A DNA stretch of 64,000 nucleotides from Desulfobacteraceae bacterium. Lineage in GTDB: Bacteria; Desulfobacterota; Desulfobacteria; Desulfobacterales; Desulfobacteraceae. The stretch spans positions 1 to 64,000 of the forward strand of contig JADGEQ010000028.1 of NCBI GenBank assembly GCA_016744295.1, read 5' to 3'. Positions 16,483 through 25,980 of the stretch are shown one piece after another. The first letter of the stretch is position 1, and each line of letters starts with the position of its first letter. The translations under genes were made by a program, and so were the position numbers. The notes beneath the pieces are model-generated. The model had not been told where the DNA came from and searched no databases. It saw nothing but the letters and a program-made list of their open reading frames with translations.

Positions 16483-18138
16483 ATGTTGAAACCCAGTAAA
16501 CGGATAAAAAAAAGGGGGCTGTTTATAACGGCTTTGTTCATTCTATCGATCTTGACCGTCAATATCGGTGTTTGTGCCGCCCCACCCAAACGAGTGGCGC
16601 TTTTCCCCTTTACCATGAATTCTCCCCAGGACCTTGGTTTTTTGCAGAACGGCCTTTTTTCCATGCTGTCTTCCCGGCTTTCCGATCCTGGAAAAGTTGA
16701 TGTGCTTGAGCGGGAAGTTGTTGATCAGTATATGGCCCAAGAGGGATTCGATGTCATAAAAGGGACCTTAAGCGAGTCCAAGGCTCGGATTATCGGCGCC
16801 AACATGGGGGTGGATTATATTCTTTTCGGCAGCCTGACCCATTTTGGAGAAAGTGTCAGTCTGGATGCCAGCATGGTGGGTATTACAGGCAAGGGGGCTC
16901 GCCTCTCTTTTTTCGAGCAGAGTAATAATATGGGAGATGTGATTCCCTTGGTGAACAGTTTTGCCGGGGATATCAACCAAAAGGTGTTTCACCGGAATAT
17001 TAAGAATGAGCTCTATGCCCAGCCGGTTCCCAAGGCAATCGATTCCCCCAAAGCTTTGCAACATGCTGGTGGTGGGGCTGTGGTTAGCGGCGGACTGGTG
17101 GCCGTTCAGCAGGGAGACCAGCCGGGAGACCAGCAGGGGTTTAGTACCCACCTTAAATTTGGGGGGATTATTACGGCCATGGCGGTGGGTGATTTGAATA
17201 AAGATGGCAGGGTTCAGGTTGTCACGGCAACCGACAGCGATCTTTTTATTCACCAGTTGGAAGGAAACCGGCTTGTTCAAATAGAAAAACTTGGGTTCAG
17301 TTCCGCGAATCGCATCGTTTCCATAGATATTGCCGATATAAATAAAAACGGGTATCCGGAAATTTTTGTGACCAGTCTGACCATCCACAGGGACGGGGTG
17401 CAGTCATTTGTAGTGGAGTATAACGGAACCCGGTATATGACCATAGATGAAGGCGAAGCCAGCTATTACCGGGTTATAAAAACTCCGGATAATCCAACGG
17501 TTCTTCTGCGCCAGGATCACGGGACCAACCCTTTTAACGGCCGGATTAATACCATGATGGCCGCAGGAAATACCTATAAAGTAGGAAAAAGTATCCGGCT
17601 ACCCAGGAACACCTCTGTTCTATCCCTTGCCCGGGGCCCGGTGACCTCAGCGGATGCCGATGAATATGTGATGATCAATGAACACGGTCGGTTGGTGGTG
17701 GCCAGTGACAGCGGCACTACGGATTGGGCAGGTACTAAAAAATACGGATTGACTGGGAATTTCTGGCTTCTGCCCGGAAATGATACAGATGCCTCGTTTC
17801 GGGAACGGCTCCATCTTCATCCGCGGATTAAATTTTATGATATCGGTTCCGACGGTAAACAGGAATTATTTGTCGTGAAGAACAATGAAATAGGCGGCGG
17901 GGCTTTTGGCCGGTATAAACGATTTAAAAACGGAAATGTCCAGATGCTCACCTGGAACGGGATTGCCATGGTTCCTGTGCTTCAGACCGAACCCGTCCAG
18001 GGCTGGATCTCTGACTTTACCATCGCTGATATGGATGGGGACGGGGTGGATGAACTGATCGTTTCTGTGGTGACCCATAGCAAGCTGTCCGTGATTTCAA
18101 AACCAAGTATCTCGAATATTATTTCTTATAAACTATAA
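16483..18138 (+). CDS. Exported FlgO/CsgG-like plus FG-GAP repeat protein (paralog 1)
   Basis: 551 aa from the ATG at 16483, which gives a signal peptide (basic start, hydrophobic core at about 13-31, cleavage near VCAA). Residues about 35-190 form a FlgO/TolB-N-like domain (RVALFPFTMNS, then NMGVDYILFGSLTHFG) related to outer-membrane secretion-channel accessory folds. Residues about 225-545 carry FG-GAP/VCBS-type blades with calcium-binding loops: DLNKDGRVQV, DINKNGYPEIF and DMDGDGVDELIV. The C-terminal part should therefore be a beta-propeller. It is followed by a close paralog (18319) and a porin. It is probably periplasmic or attached to the outer membrane. The biological role is not known. 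Confidence 0.8.
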   Translation: MLKPSKRIKKRGLFITALFILSILTVNIGVCAAPPKRVALFPFTMNSPQDLGFLQNGLFSMLSSRLSDPGKVDVLEREVVDQYMAQEGFDVIKGTLSESKARIIGANMGVDYILFGSLTHFGESVSLDASMVGITGKGARLSFFEQSNNMGDVIPLVNSFAGDINQKVFHRNIKNELYAQPVPKAIDSPKALQHAGGGAVVSGGLVAVQQGDQPGDQQGFSTHLKFGGIITAMAVGDLNKDGRVQVVTATDSDLFIHQLEGNRLVQIEKLGFSSANRIVSIDIADINKNGYPEIFVTSLTIHRDGVQSFVVEYNGTRYMTIDEGEASYYRVIKTPDNPTVLLRQDHGTNPFNGRINTMMAAGNTYKVGKSIRLPRNTSVLSLARGPVTSADADEYVMINEHGRLVVASDSGTTDWAGTKKYGLTGNFWLLPGNDTDASFRERLHLHPRIKFYDIGSDGKQELFVVKNNEIGGGAFGRYKRFKNGNVQMLTWNGIAMVPVLQTEPVQGWISDFTIADMDGDGVDELIVSVVTHSKLSVISKPSISNIISYKL

Positions 18139-18318
18139 TAATTGTGAGCCTGTATAATATCGGAACCCCTTGCTTTTTTCCTGGGAAAAGCATATGTTTC
18201 CCATTCGAATTTTAAGGATAGTTTATGCTTTTGGATACGTTATCCAATAGTGTTCAAAATCGGAAAATAATAAGGGAAGGATGACTCACGCCCTTTTACA
18301 CAAACTAAGGAGTTTATT

Positions 18319-19923
18319 TTGAAAAAAATTTTTCAATTTATTCTTGTACTATCGGTCATTCTTGTCAGCATGAACGTGTATTCTTTTTGTGAGGCTGCTG
18401 CAGCAAGGATTGCCGTGCTTCCCTTTCAAATCAACGCAGAAAAAGATTTTGCCTTTCTACAGGATGGGATACAGGACATGCTCGGTTCAAGGCTGTCCTG
18501 GGAAAACAAGGTTTTTGTTATTGATAAAAATACGGTTAACACGGCTGCCAAATCCTTTGAAAATTTTTCCGGAAAAAGCCGTGCATTGCTTATCGGCGGA
18601 AAACTCAATGCAGATTATATTATTTACGGGAGTTTAACCCTTCTAGGAGATACGGCAAGCATTGATGCAAAAATTACCGACATCACCGGCAAAAATGAAC
18701 CCACAACCATTTTTAAACAGATCAACAGTATCGGTCAGGTAATTCCTGAAATCAATAAATTTGCCACCGATATTAACACCATTGTTTTTCACCGGGGCGC
18801 CCCTCAACCCTTTCAACCTGCCCAGTCCGCTACCCCGAACCAGGAATTTATCTCAAAGTCTGATCAGAATTTTGTGATAATGGAATCAAAGGATAAGCCC
18901 CAGACGTTCTGGAAAAGCAAATCATTTGAGCATTCCATAGTGGGGATGGATTTTGGGGATGTTAATAATGACGGTATTAAGGAGACAGTCTATATTTCAA
19001 ACCATGCTGTCTATATCTATCAGAATACAAATAATTCATTTAAACAGATTGCCAAAATTGCTGAAAACAGAATAAATGATTATATCGGAGTTGATGTTGC
19101 GGATATCAACAATAACGGGACCCCTGAAATCTTCGTATCCAGTCTTGTGCAGGGCAAGAACAAAGCCAGTTCATTTGTCATTGAGTATGACGGGGCAAAA
19201 TACAATACCATAATTGATCGATCTCCCTGGTATTACAGAGTCGTTAAGCCAGTCACAGGAAGGCCGGTCCTCATGGCACAGAAACAGGAGTACAGAAGAG
19301 GGGATATCTATTCTTCCCCGATTTCCATCATGGTAAGTGACGGCTCAAAATATTTCCCTGAAAAAATGGTTATCAAGGCTGGGCTGACAAACGTATTTGG
19401 CATCGGGTATGGTGATCTCGAAAAAAATGGGCAGAAAAGTATCATTGCGTTTGACAAGAACGATTATATTAGTATTTTCAACAATCCAACCGGTTCAAGC
19501 TGGACAGGCACAACAAAATTTGGCGGGAATATGAGCCGGTTTTTGATTGAACCCGATGACCCGACAAATGATCATCCTGTCCCCCAATACTATCCAATGA
19601 GACTCAGGACGGCTGATACAGACCAGGATGGTGAAATTGAAGTGATCACAGCTGCCAATTATGCTAAGGCAAAAACTATGGTCAAAGGGTTCAGGTCTTT
19701 TAATAAATCCCAGATCCAGGCCCTTGGCTGGGATTCTCTGGGGTTTAAGCCCCTCTGGGCAACAAGGAGCCTGTCGGGGCGGATCAGTGATTTTTTTATT
19801 GAAGATTTTGATAATGACGGGGTAACCGAAATTGTCATCTCTGTTGTGACAAAGGGAACGGCATTGTTTTCTTCAAAGCCCAAAAGCCACATCGTAGCCT
19901 ATGAACTTACCAAAAGTAAATAA
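18319..19923 (+). CDS. Exported FlgO/CsgG-like plus FG-GAP repeat protein (paralog 2)
   Basis: 534 aa starting from TTG at 18319 (AAGGAG lies nine bases upstream). A signal peptide spans about 1-26 (IFQFILVLSVILVSMNVYSF core). The N-terminal domain (RIAVLPFQINAEKDFAFLQ, then LNADYIIYGSLTLLGD) and the propeller loops (DVNNDGIKET, DINNNGTPEIF, DTDQDGEIEVI, DFDNDGVTEIV) parallel those of the preceding gene, so the two arose by duplication. The 180-bp gap between them and the TTG start suggest lower or separate expression. A porin gene follows 205 bases downstream. It is probably a periplasmic or surface protein with a calcium-dependent propeller. Function unknown. Confidence 0.8.
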   Translation: MKKIFQFILVLSVILVSMNVYSFCEAAAARIAVLPFQINAEKDFAFLQDGIQDMLGSRLSWENKVFVIDKNTVNTAAKSFENFSGKSRALLIGGKLNADYIIYGSLTLLGDTASIDAKITDITGKNEPTTIFKQINSIGQVIPEINKFATDINTIVFHRGAPQPFQPAQSATPNQEFISKSDQNFVIMESKDKPQTFWKSKSFEHSIVGMDFGDVNNDGIKETVYISNHAVYIYQNTNNSFKQIAKIAENRINDYIGVDVADINNNGTPEIFVSSLVQGKNKASSFVIEYDGAKYNTIIDRSPWYYRVVKPVTGRPVLMAQKQEYRRGDIYSSPISIMVSDGSKYFPEKMVIKAGLTNVFGIGYGDLEKNGQKSIIAFDKNDYISIFNNPTGSSWTGTTKFGGNMSRFLIEPDDPTNDHPVPQYYPMRLRTADTDQDGEIEVITAANYAKAKTMVKGFRSFNKSQIQALGWDSLGFKPLWATRSLSGRISDFFIEDFDNDGVTEIVISVVTKGTALFSSKPKSHIVAYELTKSK

Positions 19924-20128
19924 GAAATGTTTTGTATTTGTACTTAATGCTTGACTTTTGCCGTGTGCGTTGGTATCGCCCTTATACGCCACCTATAACA
20001 GTTGGTTCGAAGATTATAAACAATAACACTAAAAGGAGGTTGCCTGGAATTTAAACATACTGAGTAAATCAAACCAAATTTTATGAACAACTTTAATTAA
20101 CCAAACTTTTTTTTAAAAGGAAAAAAAG

Positions 20129-21415
20129 ATGAAAAAATTAGCAATTCTTGTTATGGCAATGCTTCTTACTGCCATGTTTACAGCCCCTGCATTTGCAGAA
20201 GATAGACTTTCACTCAGCGGCAGTTATTTTGTCAGAGGCTGGGATGTAGATAGTGGTAAAGCCGGACCTGATCAGAACTATTACCATCAGAGAATGAGAG
20301 TTCAGGCTAAAATTGCCGTTGCCGATGATGTATCCGCCACCATCAGAGCTGACATCGCAGAAGCTGTCTGGGGTGCTGACTTTACCACCGGTTCTGTTGC
20401 CCGTCCGGGAAATGCCGGCGACAATGATTCAAACAAAATTCATATTGACCGGACCTTTGTCACCATTGACAAAGAAGCCTGGAGCTTCCAGGCTGGCCAG
20501 CAGTTTTTCGCTCTGGGTATTGCAGAAGTAATGGATTCCCAGATCACTGGTTTTAACGCTGGTCTTAAATTTGCTCCGGTAAATGTTAACTTCATCTATG
20601 CCAAAATTGATGAAGGCGATACCTATAATAGAGCCACACCAATCGGAGACGGTACCATTGGTGGCTTAAACGATGCTCAAGCAGCCGCTAAAGCAGCAGT
20701 TGATGCCACAACTGATGAAGCCGCTCTTGGTACAGAAGATACGGATATCTATGCTGTAAACGTAGGCTTTGAGGTTGCTGGATTTAACTCAAACGCTTTT
20801 GGTGTAATGCAGAAAGATGACAGCCCTGCACAAGCAGAGCCTTGGGCAATTGGTTTCATGACTTCCGGTACTGCTGCAGGCATGGTTAACATTCTTGCTG
20901 AATTGGATTTCTTTGGCGGCGACAATGCTACTAACGACTATTCCGGTGTTAACTTTTACGTGAAGGGTGATGTTGCTATTAACGATATGTTTACCGTTGG
21001 TGCTGAAGTCATCTATGGCGATGGTGATGATACAGATACACAGATTTCAGGTCTGACCAACTGGGATACATTTACTCCCTTCAGCATTGGTACTCCAATG
21101 GACGGCTGGGTCACAGCATTTGCTGGATCCCCCTTTGATATGACAGGCGATGGTGCTGGTACAATCGGCGGAACACTCTTTGTCTCCTCAACTCCCATGG
21201 AAAAACTTAGCCTTGGTGGAAAAGTAGGTTATTTTGAAACTGAAGAAGATTCAGTAACTGATGCTGACATGGTTGCTTTTAATGCTTGGGTTGCCTATGA
21301 AATTGCTTCCAACACTAAAGTGTCCATGACCTATCTCTATTCTGATATTGATGAGCAATTCATTAACAACGACGCTGTTAAAACAATTGTTCTTGAACTG
21401 GCAGTATCCTTCTAA
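20129..21415 (+). CDS. Outer-membrane porin-like beta-barrel (1)
   Basis: 428 aa with an AAGGA ribosome site and a clean signal peptide (MKKLAILVMAMLLTAMF, cleavage after AFA). The mature protein starts with DRLSLSGSYFVRGWDV and shows alternating aromatic/polar strands, an acidic low-aromatic character in loops and a C-terminal strand VLELAVSF with terminal Phe, the usual BAM recognition signal. This is a trimeric-porin-type 16-strand candidate that would let small solutes diffuse through the outer membrane. It follows the two FG-GAP proteins and ends in a strong terminator. The upstream 205 bp probably hold its own promoter. The substrate cannot be read from the sequence. Confidence 0.82.
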   Translation: MKKLAILVMAMLLTAMFTAPAFAEDRLSLSGSYFVRGWDVDSGKAGPDQNYYHQRMRVQAKIAVADDVSATIRADIAEAVWGADFTTGSVARPGNAGDNDSNKIHIDRTFVTIDKEAWSFQAGQQFFALGIAEVMDSQITGFNAGLKFAPVNVNFIYAKIDEGDTYNRATPIGDGTIGGLNDAQAAAKAAVDATTDEAALGTEDTDIYAVNVGFEVAGFNSNAFGVMQKDDSPAQAEPWAIGFMTSGTAAGMVNILAELDFFGGDNATNDYSGVNFYVKGDVAINDMFTVGAEVIYGDGDDTDTQISGLTNWDTFTPFSIGTPMDGWVTAFAGSPFDMTGDGAGTIGGTLFVSSTPMEKLSLGGKVGYFETEEDSVTDADMVAFNAWVAYEIASNTKVSMTYLYSDIDEQFINNDAVKTIVLELAVSF

Positions 21416-21444
21416 TTTAGCCTAACAATTAGAAAGCAATATTT

Positions 21445-21480
21445 ATCGGGCTTGCCGTTTTGGCAAGCCCGATTTTTTTT
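21445..21480 (+). terminator. Rho-independent terminator after porin 1
   Basis: A perfect 12-bp stem (ATCGGGCTTGCC/GGCAAGCCCGAT) with a 5-nt loop is followed by a run of T residues. Confidence 0.95.
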
Positions 21481-21682
21481 TAATATGATTTGAAATTTTG
21501 TGGGTCTTTCCCCTCAATCTATCGCTAATTCCTTGATCTCAGCTGCCCATCTTAAGCCGAATGATGACTGCACTCCAACAATAGCATGACCATCGACAGA
21601 AGCATGTTTTTTGAATCTGAAATCCAGAGTATATTGCAGTGTTTGATATTGAGAAAGATTCAAGAGATGAGAGTATTATCTC

Positions 21683-23098
21683 CTAGGCCGGAAGTGTAAT
21701 TTCTACGTTGGCGCCTTTTGTTTCTCCATTTGTAATCATAATTGTCCCGTTATGGGCTTCAATCATATTCTTAACAATACCAAGGCCTAATCCTGTCCCT
21801 GTATCCTTTGTCGTGAAGAACGGTGTCCATATCTTTTTTAAAATATCTTCCGGAACCCCTTCTCCACTATCAATAAAATTAATAATAATGTTTCCGGAAT
21901 TATATTTTATTCGTATGGTCATGGAACCGTTTTTACGCAATGACTGGAAGGCATTGATTAAAATATTTAAAAAAGCCTGGTAAAGCATAACGCTGTCAGC
22001 CAATATTTCAGGTAATTGATTGGATATGTCTCTGATTATAGTGAAATTATTTTCTTCTATCTGATAGGTAAGATATGAAATATTTTTTTCTAGGATATCT
22101 TCTACCCGGCAGAAGTGAAAATCCGGGATTTTAGGTTTGGCAAAATCCAGAAAATCGGTAATAATATTATCCAGCCTGGTGGATTCTTCGACAATAATAT
22201 CCGGTATTATGCTTTTGGTATCCAGTTTTACCATCTTTTTTTTCAATAATTGCGCACTGCTTTTAATAATTCCAAGGGGGTTTCTGATTTCATGTGATAT
22301 CCCGGCTGTCATTTCCCCAATTGCGGATAAGTGTTCGGCCTGACGCAGTTTTTCTTCAAGTTTGAGTTTTTCTTCGGCCCTTCGTTCAATGATTTTTTCA
22401 CCATGCTTAACGATAAACCGAAGTACGATGAAAAGTATTCCCATAATAATAAAACAAGAACCGATAATAAGTCCTTGAAGCTTAAATAATTGTTTGTAAT
22501 CATCAGAAACATCCTGGACAATTTCAACAACACCCAGGACGGGGCCTGCAAGGTTTGGTGATACCTGTTTCTCAGCTTTTAAGGGTGAAAAAGTGACGAT
22601 TTTTGTTCCTTTGGGATACCAGAACAATAGTTCCAGAAAACTACCTTGCTGGATGACCCTTGATGATGCTTCTCTTTTCATTGCTTTATCATAATGGATC
22701 CCGCCGGCATTTTCGTCTCCTATTTTTGCAGCATCATAGCTATAGGAGATGATATTTTTTTCATCATAAATAGTCACCATCGCGACATTAAAGCTATGCA
22801 GCGTCGATCGGACAACTTTATCCATCAAGAGGAATTGTTCTTTTTCTCGTAATCGGATTTTTCCGTATTGTACCAATACAGGAAACATGAATCTGGAAAT
22901 GATCTGATGGTTGAGATTTTCAACAAGAAGAGATGCGTATTCTTCGCTTTTTTCCAAAAGAAGGTTTCTGACCCAATGGGCATTCAAGGCTGAGATGGTA
23001 ATTGTTGCTGTGAACATGATCAGAAGTGAGGAGAATGTAAAAAATTTGACCAGCTTGAAGGGCTTGGTATCTTGTGAAGCACCTATTTTTTGTGACAT
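21683..23098 (-). CDS. Membrane sensor histidine kinase
   Basis: 471 aa. A transmembrane helix at about 20-42 and another at about 208-230 enclose a periplasmic sensor domain of about 165 residues. A coiled segment then leads to the HisKA box (GISHEIRNPLGIIKSS) and a HATPase_c domain with N-box LINAFQS, DSGEGVPEDI and GTGLGLGIVKNMI. It should autophosphorylate the His in SHEIRNP and pass phosphate to a response regulator. No regulator gene is adjacent, so this is an orphan kinase. The periplasmic domain has no signature I can name. It is transcribed convergently with the porin at 20129. Confidence 0.92.
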   Translation of the reverse strand: MSQKIGASQDTKPFKLVKFFTFSSLLIMFTATITISALNAHWVRNLLLEKSEEYASLLVENLNHQIISRFMFPVLVQYGKIRLREKEQFLLMDKVVRSTLHSFNVAMVTIYDEKNIISYSYDAAKIGDENAGGIHYDKAMKREASSRVIQQGSFLELLFWYPKGTKIVTFSPLKAEKQVSPNLAGPVLGVVEIVQDVSDDYKQLFKLQGLIIGSCFIIMGILFIVLRFIVKHGEKIIERRAEEKLKLEEKLRQAEHLSAIGEMTAGISHEIRNPLGIIKSSAQLLKKKMVKLDTKSIIPDIIVEESTRLDNIITDFLDFAKPKIPDFHFCRVEDILEKNISYLTYQIEENNFTIIRDISNQLPEILADSVMLYQAFLNILINAFQSLRKNGSMTIRIKYNSGNIIINFIDSGEGVPEDILKKIWTPFFTTKDTGTGLGLGIVKNMIEAHNGTIMITNGETKGANVEITLPA

Positions 23099-23119
23099 TT
23101 ATTTTCCAATTTTTAGTTA

Positions 23120-23214
23120 ACAACCCTTATTTTACAGTAATATGGTGCCAAAGTATATTGATGTTGATGCTATAGATCAATATAAAAATGTCTATTACCA
23201 CAAATAAGGGTTGT
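23120..23214. repeat. 13-bp perfect inverted repeat enclosing 69 bp
   Basis: Arms ACAACCCTTATTT (23120-23132) and AAATAAGGGTTGT (23202-23214) are exact complements and lie upstream of the histidine kinase. This could be a long-range operator pair or the terminal repeats of a very small non-autonomous element (95 bp); no target-site duplication is evident. Confidence 0.5.
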
Positions 23215-23310
23215 CATAAAATCTGATACTGTCCCTCACGCTTTCAACCCCAGAAATACCATTCCGCGGGTCTGCTGGAAAATGAATTTATAGAAACACG
23301 CTTACACTAT

Positions 23311-23655
23311 TCACCTTCGTGAGCCAAATTTGCCCGAGCCGCAATAAATATCCATATGTTCAGTGAAAGAGGCCTTATAACCCCAGTATACGCCTTTTAT
23401 ATATTTTTTTGAGTGTGTTTTTTCTAATTCTTTAATATGTTTTTGCTGCTGAAGCCAGACATTCGATGATGGATTGTATATCGTACCGGTGCACGCATGA
23501 TCAATGGCATCTTGTTTTGCCATTTTTTCACCATATTTATATCCACTTCGGTATTCTCGTTCATTATCAGCGGAACCTGTGGTTTGGCAGGAAACAAAAA
23601 GAATGGCTATTGCTATCATCATTACAGGATAATACATATATTTAAATAGTTTCAT
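23311..23655 (-). CDS. Small predicted lipoprotein
   Basis: 114 aa with a GGAGGAA ribosome site. The N-terminus is basic, followed by a hydrophobic stretch (YPVMMIAIAILFVSC) ending in a lipobox whose Cys is residue 23, so it is predicted to be a lipoprotein. The mature part is highly charged, with a GYKYGEKMAKQDAIDHACTG segment and a conserved-looking YIKGVYWGYKASF stretch, and two further Cys (in DHACTG and IYCGSG) that could form a disulfide. No family is recognised. It lies upstream of the histidine kinase on the same strand but 212 bp away, with the 13-bp inverted repeat in between, so it may be separately expressed. Confidence 0.7.
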   Translation of the reverse strand: MKLFKYMYYPVMMIAIAILFVSCQTTGSADNEREYRSGYKYGEKMAKQDAIDHACTGTIYNPSSNVWLQQQKHIKELEKTHSKKYIKGVYWGYKASFTEHMDIYCGSGKFGSRR

Positions 23656-23748
23656 TACAATTCCTCCAATTCTATGAGATTAATTCTTGAGATAAACCTA
23701 ATCATTTTTAAAAAAGGTGCAATAACGATCAAAAAAAAATTACAATGG

Positions 23749-23886
23749 ATGAATAAAAAAATAAAGGATAAAAAGCATTTAGAAGAACGGGAACCGGGAT
23801 GCAGATGTATGCATCCTGACAGGATTGCTGCCACCAGGGATGACCCGAATTTTTATGATTTCACCATCTGCGCAGAAATTGGATAG
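23749..23886 (+). CDS. Possible small Cys-containing protein (doubtful)
   Basis: A 45-residue frame, MNKKIKDKKHLEEREPG then CRCMHPDRIAATRDDPNFYDFT in outline, with three Cys and no strong ribosome site. An upstream ATG at 23674 would extend it by 25 lysine- and isoleucine-rich residues. The second half looks less random than the first, but I recognise no family. It may be chance. Confidence 0.25.
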   Translation: MNKKIKDKKHLEEREPGCRCMHPDRIAATRDDPNFYDFTICAEIG

Positions 23887-24054
23887 AATAATCTCGGATT
23901 TTGCAAGTAAATGGCATCTTTAAAGGCCTTCTTGGATAGGCGTGTGCTGTTGTCACTAATTGATGAACCCGTTGTTTATTGGCGCATGTGTCGGGGGGTG
24001 TTCATCAAAAGAAAAAAAATGTTTTGAATTTGTAAAAAAATGTTGCGAAAGATG

Positions 24055-24083
24055 TTGACAAGGGTTGGGTCAATTTATTAAGT
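24055..24083 (+). promoter_or_regulatory. Candidate sigma-70-type promoter of porin 2
   Basis: TTGACA at 24055-24060, then 17 bases, then TTAAGT at 24078-24083. The -35 box is perfect but the -10 is poor. A similar TTGACA...TTAAGT arrangement precedes sat (46675-46702). Confidence 0.35.
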
Positions 24084-24211
24084 GTAATTGTAAACAGCGT
24101 TTATGGAACGAACGCTTGGTCTCCCTTAAAAAAAACAGAAGTTTAAAAGGAACATTCTGTTTTTTTAATTCAGGTGGGAAATTGATTTAACCCTCAATAA
24201 AAGGAAAAAAG

Positions 24212-25420
24212 ATGAAAAAATTAATGGTTATTGCTGCAGTGCTCGTATTCTTTACCGGTTCTGCCTATGCGGCTGCAGAGTGGAATTTCTACGGGTCAGC
24301 CCGTGTGAGTACTTTTTATTCAGAAATTGATAACAGCCCATTTGTAACAGGTAATCCTAACACAGAAAATTATGAGCAGGATTTGAATGGCAACGCCCGT
24401 ATAGGCGCCAATATCAAAGTTAATGACGCATTGACCGGCAGGTTTGAGTACGGAGCCAAAAAAGATCTATCCAATGTGCGTATCCTCTGGGGCGAATGGG
24501 ATTTTGGTGCCGGCTCCCTCGGTGTTGGTAAACATTATACGCCTTTGCTTATGCCGTATTCCAATCAGGTGTATAATATTTATGCCCGGGAAGATGGCGA
24601 TACCAACATGAGCTTGTTTGGAATGCTTTATGGTAAGCGGGAAGCCATGGTCCGTCTGAAATTCGGTACCTTCCAGATTGCGCTGGTACAGCCTAGAACT
24701 TTGGTCAGCCAGTATTATACAGCATCACCTGCTTCGGGGTATAAAGTTGCAACTGTTCCTATGGATATTTATCTAGTGAGCGGACAACCGGAAACCGAGG
24801 TCAAAATGCCGGGTATCCAGGCCAAGTATAGACTTGATTTTAAAATGGGTCACCTTAACTTTGCCGGTGGTTATCAGAATTTTGATGTTCTTAGCGGTAC
24901 TGAAAAATTTACAGTGTACTCCTATGTTGCTGCATTGGGCGGTCGTTTGAATGTTGGGAAAGCCTATCTCAAGGGTAATATCTGGGGCGGTCAGAATGTT
25001 GGTAACCTGGCGGATATTCTCGTCAGCGGCAGTATTGCTTCCTCAGTGGAGGGGATTACCGGAGATCTGGACGGTGGCGGGCTTGGCTTTGCACAATACA
25101 GCGATGGTACGCTTAACGCTATAAATCCGGCTTTAGGCCCTAAAAGAGGCATAATTGATAATGATGCCCTTGCTGGTTTGCTTGTTGTCGGTTATGAATT
25201 CAGAGAAGGGCTTTATATTGAAGCGGGTTATGGGTATACAAGAACAGAACTGGATATGGCCGGATCTGAAGAGGATGATGCAGAAACCATTTACCTGCAG
25301 TCCACCATCTTCCTGGCTCCCGGAGTATTCCTTACCCCTGAAATCGGATATTGCGACATGAAACAGTCGGGTCAACCTGAAATTACATATTACGGAGTCA
25401 AATGGCAGATTAACTTCTAA
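24212..25420 (+). CDS. Outer-membrane porin-like beta-barrel (2)
   Basis: 402 aa with an AAGGA ribosome site and a signal peptide (MKKLMVIAAVLVFFTGSAYA). The mature part starts AAEWNFYGSARVSTFYSEI and has repeated amphipathic strands such as GRFEYGAKKDL, WGEWDFGAGSLGVGKHYTP and a final YYGVKWQINF with C-terminal Phe. These are typical of a general porin barrel. It differs from the porin at 20129 in sequence but shares the same kind of leader and ribosome site. It has its own promoter candidate and a strong terminator, so it is probably a monocistronic, abundant outer-membrane protein. Substrate unknown. Confidence 0.85.
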   Translation: MKKLMVIAAVLVFFTGSAYAAAEWNFYGSARVSTFYSEIDNSPFVTGNPNTENYEQDLNGNARIGANIKVNDALTGRFEYGAKKDLSNVRILWGEWDFGAGSLGVGKHYTPLLMPYSNQVYNIYAREDGDTNMSLFGMLYGKREAMVRLKFGTFQIALVQPRTLVSQYYTASPASGYKVATVPMDIYLVSGQPETEVKMPGIQAKYRLDFKMGHLNFAGGYQNFDVLSGTEKFTVYSYVAALGGRLNVGKAYLKGNIWGGQNVGNLADILVSGSIASSVEGITGDLDGGGLGFAQYSDGTLNAINPALGPKRGIIDNDALAGLLVVGYEFREGLYIEAGYGYTRTELDMAGSEEDDAETIYLQSTIFLAPGVFLTPEIGYCDMKQSGQPEITYYGVKWQINF

Positions 25421-25466
25421 TTTTAGCGGATTCTGCGCTTAACCCCAATACCACCTGAATTGTATA

Positions 25467-25502
25467 AAAGGCCTGGTAATCTGACGATTACCAGGCCTTT
25501 TC
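25467..25502 (+). terminator. Rho-independent terminator after porin 2
   Basis: A perfect 14-bp stem starting AAAGGCCTGG with a 6-nt loop and a short T-tract within the right arm end. It lies 47 bases after the porin stop. Confidence 0.85.
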
Positions 25503-25593
25503 ATATTGGTTCGACCGGACAGGCAAACCCGGACGGAAGCATCTTAGCTTCACCTCGATCAGTGGGATGCTGTACATTAGACGCATTCTGTTT

Positions 25594-25980
25594 TTACAAT
25601 AGATTGATTCCAGGGATTTTGTTAAAATGATGGTCCTTGGTATATAGTTTTAAGCCATTTTTAAATGCAGTTGCTGCAATCCAGATGTCATTTGTGGGAA
25701 TTGGCGTTCCGTTTTTTCTTAACGAATTGAGAATCTGAGCGTAAAAATCTGCTGTTTCAAAATCTATTGCATAAACTACGACTCTTGGGGAATCAAGGAA
25801 TTGATCCAGTTCGTCTCTGTTGCGGTTTTCTTTTTTTCCGCCTTTAAATCCACTTAGAAGCTCGCCAATACTGATAGTAGATATGCCGATCAAAGTTGTT
25901 TTTTTCAGAGTGGAGCCAACACTTTCATCACCTCGTAAGGCATTTGAATATATATTTGTGTCGATCAGTATTCTGCTCAT
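25594..25980 (-). CDS. vapC: PIN-domain toxin (VapC family)
   Basis: 128 aa from the ATG at 25980, which gives the 4-base ATGA overlap usual for toxin-antitoxin pairs; an ATG at 25986 is an alternative. The PIN acidic residues are present: Asp in ILIDTNIYSN, Glu in SIGELLSGF, Asp in IDFETADFY and the late Asp in TNDIWIAATA. VapC toxins are Mg-dependent ribonucleases that cut tRNA or rRNA and are held in check by the cognate antitoxin. The antitoxin gene is directly upstream. The catalytic set looks complete, so the pair is probably active. Confidence 0.9.
   Translation of the reverse strand: MSRILIDTNIYSNALRGDESVGSTLKKTTLIGISTISIGELLSGFKGGKKENRNRDELDQFLDSPRVVVYAIDFETADFYAQILNSLRKNGTPIPTNDIWIAATAFKNGLKLYTKDHHFNKIPGINLL

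Larger units (their letters stand above)
23656..24211. other. Intergenic stretch before porin 2
   Basis: About 550 bases. A possible 45-codon frame lies at 23749-23886 (see next entry). The rest holds the promoter region and leader of the porin at 24212, including a TTGACA box at 24055 and a short inverted repeat AGCGTT-N9-AACGCT at about 24097. Otherwise I see nothing. Confidence 0.5.

Noticed and set aside
20032..20060. AAAGGAGG ribosome-site-like motif 95 bases upstream of porin 1
   Set aside because: The only frame behind it is TTG plus three codons, so it does not define a gene; a leader peptide remains possible but unsupported.
23749..23886. Small Cys-rich frame as a second selenoprotein
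   Set aside because: It ends with TAG, not TGA, and has no supporting family match.
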